Assembly (NCBI RefSeq): GCF_007097365.1
Contig: NZ_VJZR01000013.1
Span: 1 to 64,000, forward strand
Origin: Flavobacterium franklandianum
GTDB lineage: Bacteria > Bacteroidota > Bacteroidia > Flavobacteriales > Flavobacteriaceae
DNA length: 64,000 nucleotides
Direction of reading: 5' to 3'
Shown: piece by piece, positions 36,202 to 45,289 of the stretch
Position numbering within the stretch: position 1 is the first letter of the stretch
Layout: every line of letters starts with the position of its first letter
Notes under the pieces: model-generated
Database searches by the model: none
Told to the model about the DNA's origin: nothing
Seen by the model: the letters and a program-made list of their open reading frames with translations, nothing else
Program-made: the position numbers and the translations under genes

Positions 36202-37398
36202 ATGGCAATAATATCTCCATTTACAAAACAACAGTTATTACCTCAGGAAGAAAAGCTGGAAATAGCAAGACACAAAAGCGAACTCTTCATTGGAATTCCT
36301 AAGGAAACCAGTTATCAAGAGCGTCGCATTTGCCTCACTCCTGATGCTGTGAATTCGTTGACTTATCAAGGACATCGGGTAATGATTGAAGCTGGCGCAG
36401 GAGAAAGTTCGAGTTATTCGGATAAAGAATATGCCAATGCCGGAGCCGAAATTACAAGCGATACCAATAAGGTTTTTAGTTGTCCGATGCTATTAAAAGT
36501 CGAACCAGTCAGTTTAGCCGAAATTGAAATGATGAATCCAAATTCGATTATCATTTCTGCAATTCAAATCAAAACAAGGAAGAAAACGTATTTCGAAGCT
36601 TTGGCCAAGAAAAAAATAACCGCATTAGCACTTGAATATATCAAAGACGAAGACGGCTCCTATCCTGCCGTGAAATCTTTGAGCGAAATTGCAGGAACAG
36701 CTTCCGTTTTGATTGCTGCCGAATTGATGATTACCAATGAATTTGGAAAAGGATTGTTATTTGGCAATATTACAGGCGTTCCTCCTACCGATGTTGTTAT
36801 TCTTGGCGCGGGAACGGTGGGCGAATTTGCTGCCAAAACCGCTATTGGATTGGGTGCAAATGTAAAAGTTTTTGACAATTCGATTCGAAAACTACGCCGT
36901 TTGCAGAACAATTTGAATCAACGAATTTTCACTTCTACCATTCAACCCAAATCTTTATTGAAAGCCTTGAGAAGATGCGATGTGGCTATTGGCGCTATGC
37001 GAGGTAAAGAAAGGTGTCCCGTTATTGTTACCGAAACTATGGTCGAACATATGAAAAGAGGAGCCGTAATTGTTGATGTAAGCATTGATACAGGAGGTTG
37101 CTTTGAAACTTCAGAAGTAACATCTCACGAGAAACCAACCTTTGTCAAAAATAACGTTTTACACTACTGTGTGCCCAATATTCCTTCCCGATACTCCAAA
37201 ACAGCTTCTCTCTCAATTAGCAATATAATCACTCCCTATTTATTACAAATTGCCGAAGATGGAGGAATTGAAAGTGCTATTCGGTGTAATAATGGTTTGA
37301 AAAATGGAGTGTATTTATACCACGGAATCCTTACCAACAAAGCGATTGGCGATTGGTTTGACTTACCAAATAGCGATATAAATTTAATCGTGTTTTAA
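36202..37398 (+). CDS. ald: Alanine dehydrogenase
   Basis: 398 residues. Converts alanine, NAD and water to pyruvate, ammonium and NADH (reversible). Family features are GIPKETSYQERRICLTPDAV near 31, the NAD-binding GAGTVGEFAAKTAIGLGANVKVFD near 208-231, and a C-terminal GIESAIRCNNGLKNGVY. The N-terminal 20 residues before the catalytic domain are longer than in Bacillus Ald, as common in Bacteroidota. Transhydrogenase alpha subunits are similar, but no beta subunit is adjacent and the Ald reading is preferred. Confidence 0.88.
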   Translation: MAIISPFTKQQLLPQEEKLEIARHKSELFIGIPKETSYQERRICLTPDAVNSLTYQGHRVMIEAGAGESSSYSDKEYANAGAEITSDTNKVFSCPMLLKVEPVSLAEIEMMNPNSIIISAIQIKTRKKTYFEALAKKKITALALEYIKDEDGSYPAVKSLSEIAGTASVLIAAELMITNEFGKGLLFGNITGVPPTDVVILGAGTVGEFAAKTAIGLGANVKVFDNSIRKLRRLQNNLNQRIFTSTIQPKSLLKALRRCDVAIGAMRGKERCPVIVTETMVEHMKRGAVIVDVSIDTGGCFETSEVTSHEKPTFVKNNVLHYCVPNIPSRYSKTASLSISNIITPYLLQIAEDGGIESAIRCNNGLKNGVYLYHGILTNKAIGDWFDLPNSDINLIVF

Positions 37399-37573
37399 TT
37401 AAACTTTCAGTTATATTTGCCAAAAATTAAAATATAAAATCGCCACTAAAAAAAGTTTGTTGCAAACAATTGTAAAATCATCGAACTCCGATGAAAATAA
37501 TACATTGTGAGATAAACTCCAATTAAGAAAAGGCGATATTATATATGACCACTAAAAAATCAAAATTACATAT

Positions 37574-37948
37574 ATGAAATTCGCACATCGTTTCGCCTAT
37601 TATTTAGTAGGATTAATTATGGGATTATTTGTTGTTGCTGCCATATTCAGCGGAAAAGATACCCGTTGCAATTATTTTCCAAATGCTCGTGTTTTGAATG
37701 ATTTAAGAAATAAACCTTTTTATTATTCGGATGAAGCTTCGCAAGTATTAGCCGAAAAATGGATAGACACTATCGATATCAAAAACTGTTTGAAATATGG
37801 AGACATCGATTTTGATAAAAGCAACAAACCTGTCGGAAACGGAAAGCTCTATGTCATCGAAGGAAAGACGGTTAAAAACCAAGAAATTATTCTTAACGTG
37901 ATCAACTATTCGGAAAAAGCAGTTTTAGATAAAATTATAAAGAAATAA
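37574..37948 (+). CDS. Small DUF4258-like periplasmic or membrane-anchored protein
   Basis: 124 residues. An N-terminal membrane segment (about 9-25) is followed by a globular part with DTRCNYFPNARVLNDLRNKPFYYSDEA and a C-terminal beta-rich segment VGNGKLYVIEGKTVKNQEIILNVINYSEKAVLD. The pattern is like DUF4258 proteins of flavobacteria, a family of unknown function related to barrel-like toxin folds. Transcribed alone; the following terminator separates it from the convergent exporter gene. Confidence 0.65.
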   Translation: MKFAHRFAYYLVGLIMGLFVVAAIFSGKDTRCNYFPNARVLNDLRNKPFYYSDEASQVLAEKWIDTIDIKNCLKYGDIDFDKSNKPVGNGKLYVIEGKTVKNQEIILNVINYSEKAVLDKIIKK

Positions 37949-37967
37949 AATTTCGACTTTTGAGAAG

Positions 37968-37997
37968 AAACTCCTTAATCAATTGAGGAGTTTTTTT
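37968..37997. terminator. Terminator between convergent genes
   Basis: AAACTCCT / AGGAGTTT stem with a ten-base interior and a run of T on the plus strand, 20 bases after the DUF4258-like gene; it may also stop transcription from the exporter gene. Confidence 0.82.
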
Positions 37998-38002
37998 TGT
38001 GT

Positions 38003-38770
38003 TTATTTATAAAAAACATCATAGGCAAACCGTATCAAGGTGCCTATAACTACAACTAAAAAGAAGATTCGGATAAATTTATTGCCCTTATTAATGGCTA
38101 ATTTGGCACCCAACCAACCTCCAAAAGCATTACTAAAAGCCATAGGAATTGCAACTGCCCAAATGATTTTCCCTTTGAGCATAAACAAGCAAATCGAACC
38201 AAAATTAGTCGCTAAATTGACCATTTTGGCATTGGCAGAAGCGTGCAAAAAATCAAATCCCATTAAGGCTATAAATGCCAAAACCAAAAAACTTCCTGTT
38301 CCAGGCCCAATAAATCCATCATAAAAACCCACCACAAAACTGATTAACACTGCATAAAAAACTTGAGTTCGAGCCGAATGTGTTTTTACAATATGTTGTC
38401 CAAAATTTTTCTGAGCATACGTATAAACCACTAAAAGCGAAAGTACCACCAGCAATAAAGGTTTCATAAAATCATTGCTCACATACGTCAACAAAGTCGA
38501 ACCCAAAAAAGCCGATGGAAATGCCAAAATCATCATTATAATTAATAGCTTCCAGTTCATATCGACCTTTTTCAAGTATTGATAAGCAGCAAAGGAGGTT
38601 CCACTAAAAGCGGGTACTTTAAGGCTTCCAATTACGGTAGAAACTGGAAGATTGGGCAACAAAATTAATCCAACTGGGGTTTGAATCAATCCGCCACCAC
38701 CCACAATGGCATCTATAAATCCTGCCACAAAAGCGGCCAGACAAAGCAAAATTAGGATGTAGAATTCCAT
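38003..38770 (-). CDS. TSUP-family TauE/SafE membrane exporter
   Basis: 255 residues with about eight membrane segments. GFIDAIVGGGGLIQTPVGLIL near 15-35 and its repeat GFYDGFIGPGTGSFLVLAFIALMGFDFLHASANAK near 149-183 are the two TSUP signatures, typical of the sulfite/organosulfonate exporter family. I chose the ATG at 38770 (MEFYILILL); a further-upstream start adds seven charged residues. The substrate is not predictable. Confidence 0.88.
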   Translation of the reverse strand: MEFYILILLCLAAFVAGFIDAIVGGGGLIQTPVGLILLPNLPVSTVIGSLKVPAFSGTSFAAYQYLKKVDMNWKLLIIMMILAFPSAFLGSTLLTYVSNDFMKPLLLVVLSLLVVYTYAQKNFGQHIVKTHSARTQVFYAVLISFVVGFYDGFIGPGTGSFLVLAFIALMGFDFLHASANAKMVNLATNFGSICLFMLKGKIIWAVAIPMAFSNAFGGWLGAKLAINKGNKFIRIFFLVVVIGTLIRFAYDVFYK

Positions 38771-38865
38771 TTTTTTATAAAATTTCAGCAAATGTACTAT
38801 AAGTTTATTGGTTTATTCGTTAATTTGTCTTTGGATAAAAAAATTAAAACCAAACTTAATTTAAA

Positions 38866-39387
38866 ATGGATTCAACACGAATAATAGAATTAATAAGTTA
38901 CAGTTTACCAACACTTATAATGGCATTTGTTGCCTATAGTTTTTTCGAACTTTACACCAAAAACGAAAATGCAAAACGAAACTATTTGTTGCAAAAAGAA
39001 TCAAAACCAGACACTTTATCCTTGCGTTTACAAGCTTACGAGCGTATGACGTTATTTTTGGAACGCATCAATCCATCGCAATTATTGGTTCGGATTACCC
39101 CAATTTCAGAAGATAAAACAGATTATCAAAACTTTGTAATCGCCCAAATTGAGCAAGAATACGAACATAATTTAGCACAACAAATTTATGTTTCAGAAGA
39201 ATGTTGGTCAACCATTACCACTTCCAAAAATGCCACCATTCAAATGATTCTTTTGGCTGCAAAAAACGAAAAAATTAGTGATGCTCATCAGTTACGAGAA
39301 AGTATTCTAAACGATTTAATGACAAAACCATCGCCAAGCAGCGTCGCATTGGCTTTCCTTAAAAACGAAGTGAACCAGTTGTGGTAG
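38866..39387 (+). CDS. Conserved Bacteroidota protein with one membrane anchor
   Basis: 173 residues. One N-terminal membrane segment (about 9-28), then a soluble part with LSLRLQAYERMTLFLERINPSQLLVRI and DYQNFVIAQIEQEYEHNLAQQIYVSEECW. I recognise this as a family seen across flavobacteria (I believe DUF7935), with no known function. No catalytic motif is seen. It stands alone between the exporter and a DUF1697 gene, each divergent or convergent to it. Confidence 0.6.
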   Translation: MDSTRIIELISYSLPTLIMAFVAYSFFELYTKNENAKRNYLLQKESKPDTLSLRLQAYERMTLFLERINPSQLLVRITPISEDKTDYQNFVIAQIEQEYEHNLAQQIYVSEECWSTITTSKNATIQMILLAAKNEKISDAHQLRESILNDLMTKPSPSSVALAFLKNEVNQLW

Positions 39388-39452
39388 ATTTTTAGCCACA
39401 GATTACACGGATTGAACGTATTTTTACAGATTTTTATGGTCTCATTTTGGAA

Positions 39453-39998
39453 TTATCTTTCCTCATACATTTTTAACAATTGCGTTACTGTATTCCAATT
39501 CCGAATCGTTGCCGTTACGCTCAATTTTTTCTCGATATACTTTTGGTCAAATCGAGTTTTTCCTGCACCAACATCGTATTTTATATAAATTCGACTTGAA
39601 TCTATACTGGCTTCATCGGGTTTTACCTGACTCATTTTTAAATCATTCAGACTATCGCTTCGCAAAGTGGTAGATATAAAAGCGACATATAATTTTTTAA
39701 TATCTAAATTAGCTTCTTTCAAAAAAGGATTGTTCTTGAAACAAGCTTCTAAATCGGTTTTGCCAATAACCACTACAGGAACTTCGTGACCAAAAGCCTT
39801 AAAAATTTCCTGCTTAATTTTGAAACCAACTGCAGCAGCATTTTCTTTCTCGGTATCGACAAAAACATTTCCCGATTGGATATATGTTTGTACGTTTTGA
39901 AAACCAACGGCTTCTAATGCCGATTTCAAAACCTCCATTTTTATCATATTATGTCCAGAAACATTGATGCCACGAAGCAGTGCGAGATGAGTTGTCAT
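39453..39998 (-). CDS. DUF1697 protein
   Basis: 181 residues, soluble. The family N-terminus HLALLRGINVSGHNMIKMEVLKSALEAVGFQNVQTYIQSGNVFVDT is intact, and the C-terminus ends with the family ATIRNWNTVTQLLKMYEE. Structures of the family show a ferredoxin-like fold; function is unknown. It is transcribed alone. Confidence 0.88.
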   Translation of the reverse strand: MTTHLALLRGINVSGHNMIKMEVLKSALEAVGFQNVQTYIQSGNVFVDTEKENAAAVGFKIKQEIFKAFGHEVPVVVIGKTDLEACFKNNPFLKEANLDIKKLYVAFISTTLRSDSLNDLKMSQVKPDEASIDSSRIYIKYDVGAGKTRFDQKYIEKKLSVTATIRNWNTVTQLLKMYEER

Positions 39999-40088
39999 TT
40001 TATTTTATGAATTTGATTGTTCAAAGATATTGTGTTTAGTAGAGATTTCACAAATTTACTTTTGAGGGTACTCTTTTTTTAAACTATT

Positions 40089-40230
40089 ATTTGAATTGCC
40101 GTCGGTTTTAACCGACGGAATATATTAACAATTCATCTATTGGCTTTAGCCAAAATAAACCAATTTATTTTGCTAAAGCCAAACCCAACAAAATTCATAA
40201 TCCGTTGGTTAAAACCAACGTCAATTCAAT
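40089..40230. repeat. Nested palindromic element (MITE-like) upstream of recG
   Basis: About 142 bp with terminal inverted repeats: left TTTGAATTGCCGTCGG..., right ...CCAACGTCAATTCAA. Each end itself forms a hairpin (CGTCGGTTTTAACCGACG; CGTTGGTTAAAACCAACG). An inner inverted pair TTGGCTTTAGC / GCTAAAGCCAA flanks an AT-rich centre. It encodes nothing and lies 46 bases before recG. Confidence 0.8.
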
Positions 40231-40263
40231 AAAATCTCATTTCCTATTTTCCAAACAAAAAAC

Positions 40264-40271
40264 TATCTTCG
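40264..40271 (+). promoter_or_regulatory. Possible recG -7 element
   Basis: TATCTTCG is one base from the TAnnTTTG consensus and lies only 4 bases before the recG ATG, which would make the messenger nearly leaderless. No -33 box is obvious. Confidence 0.35.
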
Positions 40272-40275
40272 CAGT

Positions 40276-42384
40276 ATGCAGCAAAACCTCCTAGAAACCC
40301 CAATCGAATACCTCAAAGGCGTCGGTCCCAACCGCGGCACTTTGCTGCGCAAGGAATTGGGAATTCACAAATACAGTCATTTACTCAATTTTTTTCCCAA
40401 TCGCTATATTGACCGAACACGTTATTACAAGATTAACGAATTGCAAAACAATATTGCAGAGGTGCAAATAATCGGTAAAATCATCAACGTAAAAACTGTT
40501 GAATTTGGCAAAAACCAAAAACGATTGGTGGCCACATTCGTGGATGACACAGGGCAAATGGAACTCGTTTGGTTTCAAGGCCATAAATGGATTCGCGAGA
40601 GTTTGAAATTGAATGAAATGTGTGTGATTTTCGGGAAATGCACTTCTTTCGGGAATGTTTTCAATATGGCGCATCCCGAAATAGAATTGATGACAGAACA
40701 TGAACAAAGTCTTCGATCTGCAATGCAACCGGTTTATCCATCAACCGAAACCTTGGCCAATCGTGGGATTTCGAATCGGGTAATCAATAAAATGATGCAG
40801 CAATTGTTCTTGGAAACCCAAGCAAAATTCACAGAAACCTTACCTGATTATCTGACAGCCGAATTGAAACTGATTCCGAAAAATGCGGCTTTATTCTACA
40901 TTCATTTTCCCAAAAGTGCCGAAGCTTTGGCGAAAGCCCAATACCGATTGAAATTTGAGGAATTGTTTTATATCCAATTGCAATTAATCACCAAAAACCT
41001 CATTCGGAAACATAAAATAAAAGGACATCCGTTTACGAAAGTGGGCGCATATTTCAATGATTTCTACCAAAATCACCTGCCTTTTGAACTGACCAATGCG
41101 CAAAAAAGAGTCATCAAGGAAATCCGAATAGATATGGGAAGCAACGCCCAAATGAATCGATTGTTACAAGGCGACGTAGGTTCTGGGAAAACAATCGTGG
41201 CCTTGATGAGTATGCTGATTGCTTTGGACAACGGCTTTCAAGCTTGTTTGATGGCGCCTACAGAAATTTTGGCGAACCAACATTTCAATGGCTTGACAGA
41301 ATTAGCCAAAGAACTAAATATCAACATAAAACTACTTACTGGTTCAACTAAAATTGTAACTCGACGAATCATTCACGAAGAACTCGAAAACGGTAGTTTA
41401 CACATTCTGATTGGTACGCACGCATTATTAGAAGATAAGGTGAAATTTCAAAATTTAGGTTTGGCAGTGATTGACGAGCAGCATCGTTTTGGGGTGGAAC
41501 AACGTTCGAAATTGTGGAAAAAAAACGAAATTCCGCCACACGTTTTGGTGATGACCGCCACACCTATTCCGCGAACCTTGGCGATGAGTTTGTATGGCGA
41601 TTTGGATATTTCGGTTATTGACGAATTGCCTCCGGGGCGAAAACCCATCCAAACCGTACATCGATTTGACAGCAATCGCTTGAAAGTTTGGAAATTTATT
41701 CGGGATGAAATAGCCCTTGGTAGACAAATTTATATCGTTTACCCATTGATTGAAGAGTCGAAATCGATGGATTTCAAGGATTTGATGGACGGTTACGAAA
41801 GCATTTCCCGCGATTTTCCGTTGCCACAATATGCCATTTCCATCCTTCACGGCAAAATGAAACCAGCCGATAAAGAGGCCGAAATGAAACGCTTTCACGA
41901 TGGAAAAACCAATATTATGGTCGCCACGACCGTGATTGAAGTGGGTGTGAATATTCCAAATGCCAGCGTAATGATCATTGAAAGTGCGGAACGTTTTGGA
42001 TTGTCGCAACTCCACCAACTTCGAGGTCGTGTAGGTCGTGGAGCCGAACAAAGTTATTGCATCCTGATGACGAGCCACAAATTGAGTGCCGACAGCAAAA
42101 CCCGAATGGAAACCATGGTCGGCACGAATGACGGTTTTGAAATTGCCGAAGTCGATCTCAAGCTTCGTGGTCCAGGCGATTTGATGGGAACCCAACAAAG
42201 TGGAGTTCTCAATCTTCAAATTGCTGATATTGTTCGAGATCGAGATATTTTGATATTAGCACGAAATTATGCCCTAAAAATATTGAAAGACGATGCACCG
42301 ATGCAAAATACTGAAAATGCTATATTAAGGGCTACTTATATTGAGTTGACTAAGAAGAAAAACATCTGGAATTATATTAGTTAA
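40276..42384 (+). CDS. recG: ATP-dependent DNA helicase RecG
   Basis: 702 residues, full length. Remodels stalled forks and branched DNA. N-terminal wedge OB-fold domain (about 60-150), helicase motif I GDVGSGKT near 298, motif II DEQHRFG near 399, MTATPIPRTLAM, and the C-terminal motif VI QLRGRVGRGAEQ. The C-terminal end (ATYIELTKKKNIWNYIS) is duplicated 2.6 kb downstream, after two unrelated genes. Reading frame intact. Confidence 0.96.
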   Translation: MQQNLLETPIEYLKGVGPNRGTLLRKELGIHKYSHLLNFFPNRYIDRTRYYKINELQNNIAEVQIIGKIINVKTVEFGKNQKRLVATFVDDTGQMELVWFQGHKWIRESLKLNEMCVIFGKCTSFGNVFNMAHPEIELMTEHEQSLRSAMQPVYPSTETLANRGISNRVINKMMQQLFLETQAKFTETLPDYLTAELKLIPKNAALFYIHFPKSAEALAKAQYRLKFEELFYIQLQLITKNLIRKHKIKGHPFTKVGAYFNDFYQNHLPFELTNAQKRVIKEIRIDMGSNAQMNRLLQGDVGSGKTIVALMSMLIALDNGFQACLMAPTEILANQHFNGLTELAKELNINIKLLTGSTKIVTRRIIHEELENGSLHILIGTHALLEDKVKFQNLGLAVIDEQHRFGVEQRSKLWKKNEIPPHVLVMTATPIPRTLAMSLYGDLDISVIDELPPGRKPIQTVHRFDSNRLKVWKFIRDEIALGRQIYIVYPLIEESKSMDFKDLMDGYESISRDFPLPQYAISILHGKMKPADKEAEMKRFHDGKTNIMVATTVIEVGVNIPNASVMIIESAERFGLSQLHQLRGRVGRGAEQSYCILMTSHKLSADSKTRMETMVGTNDGFEIAEVDLKLRGPGDLMGTQQSGVLNLQIADIVRDRDILILARNYALKILKDDAPMQNTENAILRATYIELTKKKNIWNYIS

Positions 42385-42385
42385 T
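42311..42385 (+). repeat. Direct repeat, recG 3' end (proximal copy)
   Basis: The last 75 bases around the recG stop (from CTGAAAATGC to TTAAT) occur again at 44964-45038 with 8 mismatches by my count and a 43-base identical core. The two copies flank the desaturase and dipeptidase genes. Confidence 0.92.
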
Positions 42386-42451
42386 ATTTTCAAATCACTT
42401 AAAATCATTTTGTTATAGTATTTTTTGTATTTTTACTAGTACTAACTTTAA

Positions 42452-43555
42452 ATGTTTGTACAGATGTTTAAAAAACCAACTTTTATAAAATCTACGGAAG
42501 AGGATCAAAATTTTATTCTGCTAAAAGAGAAAGTTAAGGAGCGCTTGAGTTTAGAAGAGAAAAATTATGAAAACCAGATTAAAGCCTTTGTGTTGCCTTT
42601 TATTTATTTTCTTTTTTGGTGTTTGGCGATACAATACAAATTAACACCAGCACTGTATTTTCTATTTTTTGGTTTCATGGGAATTATGACCACTTTAATT
42701 TTTGTTAATCTTATTCATGAAGCCTGCCACAACACTTTATTCGAAAAGAAATGGAAAAATAAAGTTATGATGTACTTTTTTGATTGTATGGGAGCCAATA
42801 GTTTTATTTGGATGAACAGACACATCAGCATGCATCATAATTATCCAAATACTATAGGATGGGATAGTGATATTGAACAAGGAAACCCTCTCAAACTCTT
42901 TCCAAGTGAAACTTTTTCGCCCATTCAAAAATACCAACATTATTGGATTTTTTTGCTTTACCCATTATTCTTGCTAAATTGGTTATTAGTAAGAGATTTT
43001 AGAGATTTTTACTCCTCCAAACGATACATTCGAAAATTTGTAAAAATCCCTTTAACTGAACATTTTAAATTGTGGTTTTTCAAATTGTTGTTTTTTAGTT
43101 ACGCAATTATAATCCCTGTTCTTGTTTTTAATATTGAACTAAGTCAAGCTATAGTTGGTTTTTTGGTGCAAATGATTTGCGGAAGTTTATTGGGAATGGT
43201 CATTTTACTTACCCCACACGTCAATGTTGGCAACGAATTTCCTATTACTAATGAAGATTTCAAACTTCAAACCTCTTGGATAAGGCATCAATTTAACACG
43301 ACTAACGATCTTAATGGTGAAAATTTTATTTCAAAACACTTGATGAATAATTTTAATTACCATTTGGCACATCATTTATTTCCCAATATAAATTCAGCCT
43401 ATTTGCCGAAAGTCACTGAAATAATCAAAGAATTTGCACTGGAACATCAGTTCCCATATAAAAGCTATTCTTTAATAAAGGCGTTTAGACTTCATCATCA
43501 ATTGATTAAAAAAAACGCAATACAAACACCTTTTATTTTTGAAGAAACAATGTAG
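42452..43555 (+). CDS. Fatty acid desaturase
   Basis: 367 residues (363 if the second ATG at 42464 is used). Di-iron membrane desaturase with three histidine boxes: HEACH (89-93), HISMHH (124-129) and HLAHH near 308, and membrane pairs around 48-85 and 205-245. The box pattern resembles acyl-lipid/linoleoyl-CoA-type desaturases, which introduce a double bond in a fatty acyl chain with O2 and ferredoxin or cytochrome b5. No fused cytochrome b5 domain is present. It is followed 5 bases later by the dipeptidase gene. The pair is bracketed by the two recG 3' copies. Confidence 0.87.
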   Translation: MFVQMFKKPTFIKSTEEDQNFILLKEKVKERLSLEEKNYENQIKAFVLPFIYFLFWCLAIQYKLTPALYFLFFGFMGIMTTLIFVNLIHEACHNTLFEKKWKNKVMMYFFDCMGANSFIWMNRHISMHHNYPNTIGWDSDIEQGNPLKLFPSETFSPIQKYQHYWIFLLYPLFLLNWLLVRDFRDFYSSKRYIRKFVKIPLTEHFKLWFFKLLFFSYAIIIPVLVFNIELSQAIVGFLVQMICGSLLGMVILLTPHVNVGNEFPITNEDFKLQTSWIRHQFNTTNDLNGENFISKHLMNNFNYHLAHHLFPNINSAYLPKVTEIIKEFALEHQFPYKSYSLIKAFRLHHQLIKKNAIQTPFIFEETM

Positions 43556-43560
43556 TCAAT

Positions 43561-44946
43561 ATGGAAAAACAATTCAAATTTGCAGATTTTCATTGTCATC
43601 CCTCATTAAAAACTTATGGACATTCTTTTGAAGATACCCCTTATGGCAGGAGAAGAAGAAATATTTGGTTTCAACAAAAGAATAGTTATTTCCGAAAACT
43701 AGTCTGTCGAAAACTTAGTATTGCAAAATTTTCGCAAGCCGATTTTTCGTCATTAAAAGAGGGAAATGTAAAATTAGTTACTGCTTCGCTATACCCTTTT
43801 GAGAAAGGTTTTTTTATCAATCTTCTCGGAAAAGGAAGTCTTTCTGCATTCTTGGCGAATGCTATAATTGGAATTAGTTATTACCGAATTAGAAACATAC
43901 AGCAACATCTAAATTATTTTGAAGATCTTGAAAAAGAGTACAATTTCTTGTTGGAAGCAATCAAAGAGAACAATGAAATCGAATTGTATTTTCCCCAAAA
44001 AAAGGATGATTTTAAATTATTAGAAAACGATAATAAAACGGCAATTGTATTTTCTATTGAAGGAGCGCACGTCTTTAATTCGGGATTAGAAAAATACGGA
44101 AGAAAAACAAATGAAAAGGAAGTTATTGACAATATTTACAAAGTTAAAAATTGGGAAATTGCACCTATGACCATAACTTTTGCTCATAATTTCATTAATG
44201 ATTTTTGTGGTCATGCAAAAAGTTTAGATCCTCTAGGTAAATTGGTCAATCAAAATGAAATGTTAAACCATGGTTTTACCAACTTAGGCTTTAAAGCTTT
44301 AAACGCATTATTGGACAATAAAAATGGCAAAGTAATTTATCCCGATTTAAAACACATGAGCCTGTCCTCTCGAAAAGAATATTATCAATATTTAGATGAA
44401 TACTTTAAGGAAGAAAAAATTCCTGTTTTAATTAGTCACGGAGCTGTAACTGGAACTTCTTGGACAACTATTGAAACCTTGGATTCTGAATCACTATTTA
44501 GCGAATCGGACATTAATTTTTATGATGAAGAGCTCGTGAAAATTTCAAAAAGCAATGGTCTTTTTGCTATTCAAATGGACAGCAGAAGATTAGCAAAGAA
44601 AAATATTATAAAAAAACTACATTCTAAAAAAAACATTGCATTCGCATCTGCCGAAATCATTTGGAATCATATCAAGCATATAGCAATAGTACTCGATGAT
44701 AATGATTTAAATTCTTGGAATATAGCATGTATTGGGAGTGATTTTGACGGATCGATTGAACCATTACCTGGAATTTATAGTGCTACAGATTTTCCTCAAC
44801 TAGCCAGAAATTTAATGGATTTATCAGCACTTTTTTTATCAAATTATAATTTCAAAAATGATTTTAACAAAGATATTACCCCTGAAACAATAGTGGAACA
44901 ATTTTGTTATGAAAATTTGTATTGTTTTTATCACAATAGAATTTAA
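43561..44946 (+). CDS. M19-like membrane dipeptidase homologue with HxH metal motif
   Basis: 461 residues, no signal peptide or membrane segment. Amidohydrolase-superfamily features: FADFHCHPS (H11, H13), SIEGAHVF (E168), DLKHMS (H265), ISHGAVTG (H293) and GSDFDG (D394, D396). E168, H265 and H293 correspond by order to renal-dipeptidase ligands, but the N-terminal motif is HxH where M19 enzymes usually have HxD. The protein is also longer than typical M19 enzymes (about 330-370). It may hydrolyse an N-acyl or dipeptide-like bond. Linkage with the desaturase suggests a lipid-related substrate (inference). Confidence 0.75.
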   Translation: MEKQFKFADFHCHPSLKTYGHSFEDTPYGRRRRNIWFQQKNSYFRKLVCRKLSIAKFSQADFSSLKEGNVKLVTASLYPFEKGFFINLLGKGSLSAFLANAIIGISYYRIRNIQQHLNYFEDLEKEYNFLLEAIKENNEIELYFPQKKDDFKLLENDNKTAIVFSIEGAHVFNSGLEKYGRKTNEKEVIDNIYKVKNWEIAPMTITFAHNFINDFCGHAKSLDPLGKLVNQNEMLNHGFTNLGFKALNALLDNKNGKVIYPDLKHMSLSSRKEYYQYLDEYFKEEKIPVLISHGAVTGTSWTTIETLDSESLFSESDINFYDEELVKISKSNGLFAIQMDSRRLAKKNIIKKLHSKKNIAFASAEIIWNHIKHIAIVLDDNDLNSWNIACIGSDFDGSIEPLPGIYSATDFPQLARNLMDLSALFLSNYNFKNDFNKDITPETIVEQFCYENLYCFYHNRI

Positions 44947-44963
44947 CCTAATGATTTAAAACT

Positions 44964-45038
44964 CTGAAAATGCAGATTTGAGAGCTACTTATATTGAGTT
45001 GACTAAGAAGAAAAACATCTGGAATTGTAGTAGTTAAT
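44964..45038 (+). pseudogene. Remnant copy of the recG 3' end (distal copy)
   Basis: Reads as SENADLRATYIELTKKK followed by NIWNCSS and a stop, against TENAILRATYIELTKKK and NIWNYIS in recG. There is no start codon or other part of recG before it, so it is a fragment. It lies 17 bases after the dipeptidase stop. Confidence 0.92.
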
Positions 45039-45289
45039 GAATGTTGTAGTACCCTGAACAATGGGATTTACTTCATAAAAACGCAGATAAAACGGATTTT
45101 CTTTAAATTTAAATTAAACCATTTTATTATTTTTCAGTCTTACCAAATCGTACTTTTTATAGTATTAAAATTCATTGTTAATCAGTTGTTAAATAATTGA
45201 CAAAACTCCCATTATTCCAAATTCTAAACCCTAAATTTGTCTTCTTTACATTGATAAGTATAGTTTAATCTCACCTTTTTTACATTTAT
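45039..45289. other. AT-rich intergenic region before the RND operon
   Basis: Together with the recG remnant this makes a 343-base gene-free stretch. No coding sequence or clear hairpin is seen. It should contain the promoter of the efflux operon; 'AAATTTGTC' near 45232 is only a weak candidate. Confidence 0.4.

Noticed and set aside
41455..42219. 254-codon reading frame opposite recG
   Set aside because: Long, but fully antisense to conserved helicase motifs and His/Phe-rich in a way that mirrors the recG codons. No start signal is seen.
43561..45038. Desaturase/dipeptidase pair as a classical genomic island with integrase
   Set aside because: No integrase, tRNA or transposase is present; only the recG 3' duplication supports insertion, so I report the footprint and not a named element type.
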